Source: Bradyrhizobium sp. dw_78 (GTDB lineage Bacteria > Pseudomonadota > Alphaproteobacteria > Rhizobiales > Xanthobacteraceae). From it: DNA of 64,000 bases. Position 1 is the first letter of the stretch, and the number at the start of each line of letters is the position of its first letter. The DNA lies in contig NZ_JAAVUS010000001.1 in the NCBI RefSeq assembly GCF_018449525.1, positions 1 through 64,000 on the forward strand. Direction: 5' to 3'. Under the pieces are notes generated by a model. It had not been told where the DNA came from. It saw only the letters and a program-made list of their open reading frames with translations, and searched no databases. Below are positions 1 to 8,551 of this stretch, in pieces. Made by a program: the position numbers and the translations under genes.

Positions 1-486
1 TCGCGCCCTTCGGCAGGGGAACGGGCTGATCAAACGGACGATCCCAGGACACGACGCAGCACTCCGCGGCAGAACCCGCATTTAAATCCGGTCCCGCAGG
101 ATTGGTTCCTGGCTAACGTCGGCGGATTCCATGAGAGCCGGCTGGGACGGGAAATCGTTTCGGTGCAAGGAACGATAGGATCGGACGGACGTCGTACTAT
201 CGTCGCCGAATGTTCTTCTCAGGTTGGTTCGGTGGCACTCAGCACGGCTCCGGTGTATGCGTGGATAACGCCGGGGCCGTTTGGTTAGTCCGATCAACGA
301 ATATGAGCCAATTCGATAGCGGCAGCCGTAACAAGCAAAAAGACCGCCCGAAAACGGTCTTCGTGCAGATTGGCGAGACGGTCGAGGATCAAACTACGGC
401 GAATGCAACGACCGCGCGCAGGATCGTTGCTCCGAACAAACAATGAGAGAGCACGATGAGACCTCGACCTGGAGGATCTCGCATAG
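1..486. other. Leading stretch without a convincing gene
   Basis: Short open frames exist on both strands, but none has a recognisable domain, a ribosome binding site or consistent codon use. The only structured element I see is the minus-strand terminator-like hairpin at 333-361. This may be decayed accessory DNA downstream of the broken autotransporter. Confidence 0.4.
333..361 (-). terminator. Rho-independent terminator-like hairpin (minus strand)
   Basis: AAGACCG and CGGTCTT form a 7-bp stem around an 8-nt loop (340-361). On the minus strand this is followed by TTTTGCTT. It would end transcripts coming leftwards from the small ORF at 487-618 or from the autotransporter. Confidence 0.55.
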
Positions 487-618
487 TCACCGCGCAGCGC
501 GCACCAAAAGGGTTTCTTGCGGCGGGCCGCTCGAATCGGTAGGCGGAACCGCCAGCGCGAACGCTGCCACCAGCACAATAATCGAACTAACAATGATCGC
601 GAGAAATTTATATTCCAT
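487..618 (-). CDS. Possible 43-aa single-pass membrane peptide
   Basis: An ATG at 618 opens a 43-codon frame starting MEYKFLAIIV. It has one strongly hydrophobic segment (about residues 5-25) followed by a Pro/Ser-rich tail (PPTDSSGPP). No good Shine-Dalgarno sequence is visible and I recognise no family. Support comes from the clean membrane-segment pattern and from the terminator-like hairpin ending on the same strand about 130 bp downstream. It could be a chance frame. Confidence 0.28.
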   Translation of the reverse strand: MEYKFLAIIVSSIIVLVAAFALAVPPTDSSGPPQETLLVRAAR

Positions 619-691
619 TAGCTATCAACGACGTTCTGTTGATCCCGTTCCGCAGGCTCTTTCAACCGGCCAAATGCAGCGCCGTTTCCAT

Positions 692-2709
692 TCACCAACT
701 ATAGCGCACCCGTGCGGACCCGATATAAGTCTGGGAATGCTGGCTCAGTTCAGAGTCGAACTTACCAGCGAGCGATATCCCGTTCCTTAAACTGACCTCC
801 GCAACGGCCGAGGCGAGCAATAAGTCACGCGTCGGTGGAGCGCCCGTCTCAGTCCAACTCGATCCGGGTAGCGATTGGAAGCTGGGGGTGTAGTCCAGGT
901 TGGACCAATCGTCGTGCGCCCAGGCGGCGCGGCTGCGCAGCGACAGAATCGCACCGTCGTCCAGCGCGAACGGCCAGTCGAACCAGGCGCCGAGCTCGGA
1001 TCGGATCACGGTCGTGGTGTGGGCGTCGTAAGTCAGCGCGAAGGCCGACGAACCGGAGACGGCGGTCTCACTGTAGGACGGCGTGTGGAGGGCCTGCATC
1101 TGCAATGCAGCGTAAGGCGTGAGCCCGAACCCCGTCAGGTCGAGAACGCCCGGAAGGGCGAACCGATAACCGCCCTCGATCCGGCCGCCGATGTTGTTGG
1201 CGGAGAAGTCCGCCGTCAGTTGGTCGAAGCCCGCCACGGTCACTATCCGGTCTGTCGACGCCTGATGCCAACCATAGGCGAGTGCCGCCGATAGATAGGC
1301 CGCATTGACACGCGTCAGACCATAGATGGCCGCCTGGAACATGTCGCTGTGTCCATTGCCCAAGGCATGGCCAAACCAAAATTGGTGCCGCCGCCTCCCA
1401 GCGCAAAGCCGACGATCGTGCGGGGCGCGACGCGGTAGTCGAGGCCGGTCGCGAAGCCGTAGGCTCGCGCCGTCAGATCGTGACTTCCGGCGGCAGCATC
1501 GCCGTTTAAATTGCTTTGGCCTCCATAGCCCGCGGCCCAGATATTCCAGCGGCGCGGATCGACCACGGCCTGGTTCAGCGCCTTGTAGTACAGCGCAGGC
1601 CGGGGCAGCGGACTCTCCGGCGCGAAGCCGCGGTACTCCGCATAAGGATTGGTCACCAGCGACAGGAACGAGTTCATCGCCTGCACACCGGCCTGGGCGA
1701 AGCCTGTGCCGGCCTCTCCCTGGATTTGCGTCAGCGCGTTCGCCAGATTCCCAGGCGACAGGTTGAAGAGGCCCAGAAACCCGAGAGGCAATGCGCCGCC
1801 TCTGGCGACGAAGGTATCAATAGCCGTCGCCACGGCGCGTTGACTGTCATTGGCCACGGACGGCAGCATGGACGCGATGAGCGGGACACCAGTAGGACCG
1901 AGGATAACGCCGCCGCCGCCACTGCCACCACCCATACCAATACCGGCTGCGGCGATGAGATCACACAGGGCAATCGTATTGGTATCCAATGCCACGGCGC
2001 CGGTGCTTGACCAGGCGGCACCGCAGGTGATCCTGGCGCCGGTATTCAGCGTGATGCTGGCATTGGCCAGGATGTCACCGACGAAGGATGTTGTGGTGCC
2101 GAGCGTCGCGGAACTGCCGACTCTCCAAAATACATTGCCGCCTTGCGCGCCGTTGATCAGGTTGACCACAGAAGCGTTGGCGGTGGTCAGCGCGGTCCCG
2201 ATGTTGAAGATAAAGACCGCGTTGGGGTTGCCGAGGCCGTTGAGGGTAAGAGCTCCCGTCAGCTGAGCCGCTGAGGCAAAACTATAGACGCCCGGTGTAA
2301 GCGTCAGGCCGCCGAGATTCTGACCCGTCAGGTTCGCCGTGGTCGGCCGGCTCGCCAGAATATTATAGGCATTCGTCAGGTCGACCTGAGCCTGGTTCGC
2401 GATCGCGTCGCTGATATGGATCGTCGCTCCCGGCCCGGTCAAGAAACCAGGGGGAAATCCGACGATCGCGCTGCCCGGGCTGAGGCCGAGATTACCAGGG
2501 TCCGCGGCGGTTCCGCTGAGGACAGTGGCGCCGACATTCGTGACCGTCGAGCCGCCCAGCACTGCGAAGCTCCCGACGGTACCCAGGTTGGGCGCCTGCG
2601 CATGAACGGAAGATGCCGGGGCGAGCATTGTCAGGCCGAGGACTGCAGAAGCGACGATCGAACACCAAAACGGACGCCGATGCACAACAGTCGGACATAC
2701 AGCACCCAT
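692..2709 (-). pseudogene. DUF3494 (ice-binding-like) autotransporter adhesin, broken by one frameshift
   Basis: Two reading frames join into one protein. The first (start ATG 2709, with GAGGAGG 5-11 nt upstream) encodes a signal peptide ending SSVHAQA and a DUF3494 beta-helix domain (about residues 30-230: LGTVGSFAVLGGSTVTN..., TLTPGVYSF). A glycine-rich linker and the start of an autotransporter beta-barrel follow. The frame is lost at about 1366-1370. The +1-shifted frame then continues the barrel (ALGNGHSDMFQAAIYG...) to the C-terminal RVRYSW, a typical outer-membrane end. Reading GLANALGNGHSD needs one extra A in GCCATGCC, so a single-base deletion explains the break. The protein would be a surface adhesin exported by a type Va mechanism. 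The break is either a real pseudogene, phase variation or a sequencing error. Confidence 0.75.
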
Positions 2710-3240
2710 CGCCCCCTCCTCGCTCACGCCGAGGACGGGAGAGCGATAAAGCTCACGCCACCCCGCTTCCAAGTCAGATGTCTGTTAGACAAACCGCGAT
2801 CTGCGGCTGAACTGATCGACAAACGAGAAAATAAAGATTTAGCCCCGCCGGATGTGAAACATCGGTCACCCCAAATCCGGATCGAACAATCAGTATGTTA
2901 TAAATTTGCCGCCGCTATGTCTGAGCAATACTGAACACCTTTGCTAATTTAGTTGTGCGGCCTGCGTCATGATCGAAGTTTTTGGGGTAACGCGAGCGCG
3001 ATGCCGAGAGAAACAGCCTTGCCCGGATCGACCTTGGGTGTGCAAAAACCAGCGATGCTGCTGTCTTTCAGCAACGGCTAATTTGAGATCAGAATAGGCG
3101 CCAGCGTGCATGTTTTCGGCGAACGCCTCCGTTACTTCGCTTCTTCTGAAACGAAGAGAGGTAACGAAGAAGTTTGCATCAGCATGGGTAGAGAGCCAAA
3201 TGGTTAAAAGACCACTGTTAACCCGAATGACACAAACTGA
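2710..3240. other. Non-coding stretch upstream of the autotransporter
   Basis: This AT-richer stretch should contain the promoter of the leftward autotransporter. I see only very short frames. The one clear structure is the inverted repeat at 3130-3166, described separately. Confidence 0.4.
3130..3166. repeat. Long imperfect inverted repeat
   Basis: CGTTACTTCGCTTC (3130-3143) and GAAGAGAGGTAACG (3153-3166) pair over 14 bp with one mismatch and one G-T pair around a 9-nt loop. There is no T-run, so it is not an obvious terminator. It may be an operator, a processed RNA or the end of a decayed mobile element. Confidence 0.4.
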
Positions 3241-3435
3241 TCATATGGCGCAGACTACCTGGCTGCCCGGCGCGCTGTAATCCGGCATCGGGGCGTCCGG
3301 GAAGATGTGGAACGGAACACGGCGATCGGGCGAATGTTCGCCTCGAAGCAGTCGTGGGGTACAATTCAGAGTGTGACCGGCTGCAGCCATGCGACCATCG
3401 CGAAGATTGCCAAGCGCTTAAAGCAGGTTGCCTGA
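3241..3435 (+). pseudogene. Remnant of a helix-turn-helix (recombinase-like) protein
   Basis: A 64-codon frame without a good start ends KQSWGTIQSVTGCSHATIAK followed by IAKRLKQVA. This resembles the C-terminal helix-turn-helix tail of serine recombinases and related proteins (pattern SWxxIxxxTGCSxxTIxK). Upstream in the same frame is YGADYLAARRAVIRHRG and then a stop, so the N-terminal part is missing. I infer a decayed mobile-element or phage gene. The family match is by eye only. Confidence 0.35.
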
Positions 3436-3572
3436 CGCAGGCGATCGATCCGATCGTCAGGTCATTGCTGTCTTACGATCCAGAAACCATTCCAGCTGTC
3501 GCTTCGTCCCGCTAACGAATTAGAAAATTGCCTCGGCCACATTCGGGCCGGGATAAAGACGGGAGAACGATC

Positions 3573-3779
3573 ATGAATAGCAACGCAGTTCTGGAAAATG
3601 TACGCCGGTATCGCGCGACCGCTTCGCTGTACCGCCAGGCAGCGGCGTTTCGTCCGCGACAGAGCTGGTCCTTGCTGGAGCAAGCGAGGGAATGGGAGAG
3701 TTTGGCGGTTGCTGAGATCGAAGCCTATTTCGCGGCACGGAGCAATTTAGCTCAATCACTGGCTTCAGCTTTTTCCTAG
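3573..3779 (+). CDS. Small hypothetical protein (68 aa)
   Basis: The start ATG at 3573 is preceded by GGGAGAACG, a usable ribosome binding site. The protein is alpha-helical in character (NVRRYRATASLYRQAAAF..., SWSLLEQAREWESLAVAEIEAYF), hydrophilic, with no signal peptide or metal motif. Its Arg/Ala-rich helix followed by a Trp-Glu-rich helix resembles small ORFans common in Bradyrhizobium, but I cannot name a function. It stands alone between decayed genes. A longer start at 3528 has no binding site. Confidence 0.5.
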   Translation: MNSNAVLENVRRYRATASLYRQAAAFRPRQSWSLLEQAREWESLAVAEIEAYFAARSNLAQSLASAFS

Positions 3780-3841
3780 TCGCCCACGATAAGATAGTCC
3801 GCGTTAGTGAAAATCGGGTGAGATCTCGACCACTCGAATCC

Positions 3842-4309
3842 TTATGAGAGGTTATCCAATTTTTTAAGCTCGTCTCGCCATCGGTACCACATTCCCTCCA
3901 TTCCCTGGCACCAGGGGGCACGACTGCCGCCCTCTCGACCGAAAACATCGCGGCGCAGCCTGTTGCCAGCGTCGGATCGCACCTCGCGGCCCGTCCGCCG
4001 GCCATCTCGAGCGTCGCGTTCCTTGATGTCGGCCTGAACGGCCGATCGCACGGTAGGGACCGGCCCCGTAGTCTGCGCCGCGACTTCTCCGTTCTGGCGA
4101 GGCGACGGATTCTTGTGCTGCTTTCTTGGCCTGGTCGAAGGTTAGAGTCCCGTCGGCTGGCTTGTCATTGGCGGGCAATACCAATGGGCGCCTGCTTGTA
4201 GTTGGCGCCTTCGCGATGATGGCGCCAGCGGACGGCTTCTCGGCAGCTGCTCGCCCTTCATCGGGTGAACTCTCACCAGGTGGCCAAGAATTTCCTCTTC
4301 ACGTAACAT
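3842..4309 (-). pseudogene. Decayed hypothetical gene with two frameshifts
   Basis: Three minus-strand frames read as consecutive pieces of one protein. An ATG at 4309 gives MLREEEILGHLVRVHPMKGE. Near 4243 the sense moves to a second frame (AEKPSAGAIIAKAPTTSRR..., DGTLTFDQAKKAAQESVASPE). Near 4093 it moves to a third (NGEVAAQTTGPVPTVRSAVQ..., ending WYRWRDELKKLDNLS). Each piece has plausible composition, while the continuations beyond each switch turn Arg/Pro-rich, as shadow frames do. I recognise no family. The 5' end overlaps the shared motif upstream of the P450. Confidence 0.4.
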
Positions 4310-4320
4310 GAAACATGTCA
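4301..4320 (+). promoter_or_regulatory. Operator-like motif, copy 1 (upstream of P450)
   Basis: The core ACATG-AAA-CATGT (4306-4318) is a perfect dyad. The 20-bp block matches 6316-6335 upstream of the ABC transporter at 17 of 20 positions. It lies about 70 bp before the P450 start. I infer a shared regulator; no regulator gene is adjacent. Confidence 0.5.
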
Positions 4321-4390
4321 TATATATGGACCGTCGCCGGCGCTTGGGGCGCGGGGAGACGAGGGGCGTGATCCGTCGATGGGGAGCGAG

Positions 4391-5656
4391 ATGGCGGTAC
4401 CAGCAAATGTCGGTTCGTCAGACCAGCAGGCAGGCGCCGTAGCGGGCTGCCCTTTTCACCACGGTGCCGCGTCGGCCTATCCGATGCCGCGGGATTATCC
4501 GCTCGATCCGCCACCCCCGCTTGCCGACTTGCGAAAAGACCAGCCCATTTCGCGAGTCCGGCTGTGGAACGGGCAGGAAGCCTGGCTTGCGACGCGATAT
4601 GACGATGTTCGTGCGTTGCTGACGGATCCTCGCGTCAGCGCGGATACCACCCGGCCTGACTTTCCCGGTCATAGTCCCGGAATGTCATTGGTGCGCAGCC
4701 GCTACCGCACCTTCATGTCGATGGATCCGCCCGACCACACGCTGCACCGGCGCATGCTGACCGCGGAATTTACCGTGAGGCGGATAGATCAGCTTCGCAC
4801 CAGGATACAGGAAATCGTCGACCAGCGTATCGAGGCCATGCTCGACAAAGGGCCGCCGGCCGAACTGGTCGAAGACCTGGCCCTGGCGTTGCCGTCGCTC
4901 ATCATCTGCGATCTCCTTGGGATACCTTATGAAGATCAGGATTTTTTTCAGAGCCGTGCGGCGATTATCGCGTCCTCAAACACGTCTCCCGAAAAAGCCG
5001 CGGAGGTCACCCGGGAATTGTGTGACGGCTATCTCGGCGATCTGATCGATCGCAAGAGCGCCGATCCGCAGGACGATCTCTTGAGCAGGGTGATCGTCGC
5101 TCAATTCCGCTCCGGCAATCTCGACCGTCACGGCCTCATCAGCGTCGCCCGACAGTTGCTGGTTGCCGGACACGAGACATCCGCCAATACGATCGCGATG
5201 GGCGTCCTGGCTTTGCTGGAACATCCTGACCAGCTCAAGGCGCTAAAGGATGATCCATCCTTGCTTAACGGCGCGGTCGAGGAAATCCTTCGCTATGTGG
5301 ATGTCGCCCATGCGGGACGCCGGCGAATAGCGCTTGCCGACATCGAAATCGGTGGCTGCCTGATCCGCAAGGGCGACGGGATCATCGCGCATAATCCTTC
5401 CGCAAACCGCGATGCCCGGGCATTCGATGATCCCGATCGTTTCGACATCCGGCGCGACGCACGCCACCATGTCGCCTTTGGATTCGGTGTCCATCAATGC
5501 CTCGGCCAGCCGCTGGCCCGCGCGGAACTGCAGGCCGTGTTTGGAACGCTGTTCAAGCGGATACCGGCGCTTCGTCTCGCCGTTCCTGTCTCCGCACTCA
5601 AGTTCAAGGACGACATGTTCGTTTACGGGGTCGATAGCCTGCCGATCGCATGGTGA
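4391..5656 (+). CDS. Cytochrome P450, bacterial class I type
   Basis: A soluble 421-aa P450 that would mono-oxygenate a small hydrophobic substrate using electrons from a ferredoxin. Seen: I-helix oxygen-activation motif AGHETSANT, the ExxR pair (E298/R301 in EEILR), and the heme-binding loop FGFGVHQCLGQPLARAE with the axial Cys at about residue 370. There is no membrane anchor. I prefer ATG 4391 because GGGGAG sits 5-6 nt upstream; ATG 4379 is the alternative. The 3Fe-4S ferredoxin gene starts 19 bp after the stop and is presumably its redox partner. No ferredoxin reductase is nearby. The substrate cannot be told from sequence. Confidence 0.93.
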   Translation: MAVPANVGSSDQQAGAVAGCPFHHGAASAYPMPRDYPLDPPPPLADLRKDQPISRVRLWNGQEAWLATRYDDVRALLTDPRVSADTTRPDFPGHSPGMSLVRSRYRTFMSMDPPDHTLHRRMLTAEFTVRRIDQLRTRIQEIVDQRIEAMLDKGPPAELVEDLALALPSLIICDLLGIPYEDQDFFQSRAAIIASSNTSPEKAAEVTRELCDGYLGDLIDRKSADPQDDLLSRVIVAQFRSGNLDRHGLISVARQLLVAGHETSANTIAMGVLALLEHPDQLKALKDDPSLLNGAVEEILRYVDVAHAGRRRIALADIEIGGCLIRKGDGIIAHNPSANRDARAFDDPDRFDIRRDARHHVAFGFGVHQCLGQPLARAELQAVFGTLFKRIPALRLAVPVSALKFKDDMFVYGVDSLPIAW

Positions 5657-5675
5657 GTTTCGTCGGGAAAAATGC

Positions 5676-5870
5676 ATGAAAGTTTTGATCGATCAGGCAA
5701 AATGCTGCGGGGCCGGACAATGTGTCCTGGTTGCGTCTGCTGTGTTCGACCAGCGTGAGGAAGACGGCGTCGTTTTCCTCCTGAATCCGGAGCCGCCACC
5801 CGAGCAATTTGAGGCCGTGCGGCAGGCGCAGAGGATATGTCCCGCGCTGGCCATTGAAGTTCAGGACTGA
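5676..5870 (+). CDS. 3Fe-4S ferredoxin, partner of the P450
   Basis: A 64-aa ferredoxin that would pass single electrons to the adjacent P450. Cysteines at 10, 16 and 55 (KCCGAGQC... and RICPALAIEV) fit the [3Fe-4S] pattern, in which the second cysteine of the usual CxxCxxC is replaced by Gly/Ala. C11 is extra. The frame MKVLIDQAKC is typical of P450-linked ferredoxins. It lies 19 bp downstream of the P450 and is almost certainly co-transcribed. Confidence 0.9.
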   Translation: MKVLIDQAKCCGAGQCVLVASAVFDQREEDGVVFLLNPEPPPEQFEAVRQAQRICPALAIEVQD

Positions 5871-6021
5871 CAGGTTTGAATGGCGTTGTCTTTGGCTTGG
5901 TCGCCGGCTTGGCGGTGAGCAAAACCTGACGCCGATAAGTGTGAGAGCGAGCGCCGTTGAGCGGGCTTACTTGCCGTGTGTGCCGGCACCGTGTGATTTC
6001 CGGAGATCCTCGCATCACGAG

Positions 6022-6104
6022 CCCTATCGGTTCTGATTGAATCAGAACCGGATTCTCATATTTGTTTTGACGCGTTTTCTTCGCGCGGATCGCAAGTCGG
6101 CACT
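6022..6104 (+). repeat. Dispersed dyad repeat, copy A
   Basis: It begins with the palindrome GGTTCTGATTGAATCAGAACC (two arms of ten bases), continues through TTTTGACGCGTTTTCTTCGCGCG and then diverges. The same block recurs at 44644-44750, 54492-54598 (inverted) and 60298-60402. This copy is the most degraded at its 3' end. Confidence 0.75.
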
Positions 6105-6315
6105 CAGCCGCGCATGCTTGGCGAGTATCGCTTTCATTCTTCAGCAAAGCCGCTGCTGCTTTTCGGAGCCCTGTGCCCGCAAACAGGGCGCAGCAATCCG
6201 TCCGTGATTTTCCCGGCGCGCCCGGCAACCGGTCCCCCGGTACCGAACCGGGCTCGTTATCCATTCCGTTTCAGCGGCGGTGCCGGAATTTGCCTGTGGC
6301 ATGCTTCTTGCTGAA

Positions 6316-6335
6316 ACGTGACATGAAACATTTAA
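6316..6335 (+). promoter_or_regulatory. Operator-like motif, copy 2 (upstream of ABC transporter)
   Basis: ACGTG-ACATG-AAA-CATTT differs from 4301-4320 at three positions; the right arm of the dyad is imperfect here. It lies about 200 bp before the substrate-binding protein start. Confidence 0.45.
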
Positions 6336-6535
6336 CGTGGTCCGGTGCTCTTGCTACGGGCCGAAAGGCGAAAAGCGGGACGCGTCGACAGGCTACGGGA
6401 TCAGCAAACCAGCGGAATTTGCGGAGGGTGGTCGCAAACCCTGCGATGGAGTCGAGCTTGGCGTCTTCATGATCGAACGAAAATGGAAGCGACAAAAGCA
6501 TGGTCGTCCGACGCGGCACTAAAGGGGAAGTCAGT

Positions 6536-7636
6536 ATGATAGAGGCTAATGTGAATACGCGCTGGTTCGGTCGCTATCGGGCGGCTGTTGCGTGCCTGGC
6601 GGCGATGTTTCTCGTGACGCCGGCCGCAAAGGCGGAATCGGTCAAGCTTGGCCAGCCGGCCGCCACCACGCTGACCTTCGGGCCGATATTCGCGGCCATG
6701 CAGCTTGGATATTTCAAGGAAGAGAACATCGACCTTGAAATTCTGGACTTTAGCGGCAGCTCGACATTGCTGCCGCTGATCGCCAACAAGACGATTACCT
6801 TTGGCTTCCCGGGATCCGATCCGCTGATCGTCTCCCGCCAGCCCGGCCGCGATCCGCTGCCGATGAAGTTTGTTTACAACGCCGCGCGGCGCAACATCTG
6901 GCAATTCATCGTTCCGGAGAACAGTCCGCTCAAGACCATCGCCGATCTGCGCGGAAAGACGATCGGTGTCGCCGCCCTGGGTAACGCTACCGTGCAGATG
7001 ACAACGGCGATGCTGAAGGAAATCGGCCTCACGGCCGGCAAGGACTACTCCTTTCAGACCATCGGGATGGGACCCTCGGCCTTTCGCGCGACATTAACCG
7101 GACAGGTCGACACCTATAACACCTACGACACCAACATTGCGGCGTTTGCGGCGACCGGGGCCGAGCTGCGCAGCCTGCCGCAGCCGGACAAGTTCCGTAA
7201 TTTGTTCTCGAACGGCTTCATCGCTCATCTCGACACCATCGCGCAGCGGCCGGATCTCATCATCGGGTTCGGCCGCGCCGTGACAAAGGGGATTCTGACC
7301 TGTGAGGTGAATCCCGATTTTTGCGTGCGCAACTACTATAAAATGCGGCCCAATCTGAAGCCGTCCGGCGTAAGCGATGAAGAGGCGGTCGCCATCGGAA
7401 AACGGATTCTCGAGTCCCGGATGGAAAGCTATCTGGCCTTTCCAGAAGGCGCGCCGAGGCGCTTTGGCGAATATTCCGAGCAAGATTGGAAAAATCACAT
7501 TGAAATTCTGTACGAGGGCGGAGTCGTGACGACAAAGGATATCGATCCGTCAACGCTGTACACCAACGCTTTCGTCGACCAGATCAACAATTTCAACGTC
7601 AAGGAAGTCCAGGACCGGGCAAGGCAACTCAAGTGA
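6536..7636 (+). CDS. ABC transporter substrate-binding protein, NMT1/SsuA-like
   Basis: Periplasmic binding protein of 366 aa for a nitrate/sulfonate/taurine/thiamine-precursor type importer. An N-terminal signal peptide ends AAKA-ES. The first beta-alpha unit (VKLGQPAATTLTFGPIFAAMQLGYFKEENIDLEI) is typical of the NMT1/THI5-like family, as is LRGKTIGVAALGN. The start ATG 6536 follows AAGGGGAAG. ATPase and permease genes follow on the same strand. Its ligand is unknown. The motif shared with the P450 hints that the ligand could be the P450 substrate or a precursor, which is inference only. Confidence 0.88.
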   Translation: MIEANVNTRWFGRYRAAVACLAAMFLVTPAAKAESVKLGQPAATTLTFGPIFAAMQLGYFKEENIDLEILDFSGSSTLLPLIANKTITFGFPGSDPLIVSRQPGRDPLPMKFVYNAARRNIWQFIVPENSPLKTIADLRGKTIGVAALGNATVQMTTAMLKEIGLTAGKDYSFQTIGMGPSAFRATLTGQVDTYNTYDTNIAAFAATGAELRSLPQPDKFRNLFSNGFIAHLDTIAQRPDLIIGFGRAVTKGILTCEVNPDFCVRNYYKMRPNLKPSGVSDEEAVAIGKRILESRMESYLAFPEGAPRRFGEYSEQDWKNHIEILYEGGVVTTKDIDPSTLYTNAFVDQINNFNVKEVQDRARQLK

Positions 7637-7708
7637 AAGGCAGCTCAACTGATGCCGTCGCGTCAGTTGTTCTTGATGGAAGCATAAGTCGAATGCGGAG
7701 AGCATGAG

Positions 7709-8551
7709 ATGTTTCAACGCCGCGCGCGCGAGCTAAGAATAGAGCCCGATGTCGCAAACACCGAGGCCGGTCTCCACCATAAAGATAACGTGCTGGAGGC
7801 GGAGCATCTTTCCGTCGTATATCAATCCAGCCGTGGGCCACAGCGGGCAGTCGACGACCTCTCGCTGTCGATCCGGGCCGGTGAATTTGTTTCCATCCTG
7901 GGGCCTTCCGGTTGCGGAAAATCCACCTTTCTCAACGTTGTCGCCGGCCTTTTGCAGCCGTCGAGCGGCGGCGTGAAAGTGCTGGGCGAAACGGTCGCTT
8001 CCCCGCGCGCCGATGTTGGTGTCGTCTTTCAGAAGCCGACACTGCTGCCCTGGGCGACGGTGCTGGAGAATGTCCTGATTCCGGTTCGGGCACTGCGCCA
8101 GGACGTTGCCGCGGCGAGGCCGAGAGCGCAGGAACTATTGGCGCTCGTCGGCCTGCAGGCGTTTGCCCATCATTATCCGGATGAACTTTCGGGAGGCATG
8201 CAGCAGCGCGTCGGTATCGCGCGGGCGCTGATCCGGGACCCGGCGATCCTGCTGATGGACGAGCCGTTCGCCGCTCTTGATGCCATGACGCGCGAACGCA
8301 TGTCGATCGAGTTGCAGGATATCTGGACCGCGAGACGGAAGACGGTGCTGTTCATCACCCATAGCATTCCAGAGGCGGTGTTCCTGTCGGACCGCGTTCT
8401 GGTCATGACCCCGTCACCGGGCCGGCTGCATGCTGAAATCATCATCGATCTGCCGCGTCTGCGGTCGCTCGATTCCATGTCGTCGCCGGCGTTTGGAGCC
8501 ATATGCGGAAAGATCCGCCGAATGTTCAACGACCAGGTAAAAGCGCCATGA
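7709..8551 (+). CDS. ABC transporter ATP-binding protein (SsuB/TauB type)
   Basis: Cytoplasmic ATPase of 280 aa that powers the importer. Walker A GPSGCGKST, Q-loop VVFQKPTLLPWATVLENV, signature LSGGMQQRVGIARAL, Walker B ILLMDEPFAALD and the switch His in FITHSIPEAVFL are all present. About 30 residues precede the ABC core, slightly more than usual, so the true start could be internal. The stop overlaps the permease start (ATGA). Confidence 0.92.
   Translation: MFQRRARELRIEPDVANTEAGLHHKDNVLEAEHLSVVYQSSRGPQRAVDDLSLSIRAGEFVSILGPSGCGKSTFLNVVAGLLQPSSGGVKVLGETVASPRADVGVVFQKPTLLPWATVLENVLIPVRALRQDVAAARPRAQELLALVGLQAFAHHYPDELSGGMQQRVGIARALIRDPAILLMDEPFAALDAMTRERMSIELQDIWTARRKTVLFITHSIPEAVFLSDRVLVMTPSPGRLHAEIIIDLPRLRSLDSMSSPAFGAICGKIRRMFNDQVKAP

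Larger units (their letters stand above)
5871..6535. other. Long intergenic region between ferredoxin and ABC transporter
   Basis: About 665 bp without a gene I can support. It holds dispersed repeat copy A (6022-6104) and the second copy of the operator-like motif (6316-6335). The rest has only Arg/Pro-rich short frames. Confidence 0.6.
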
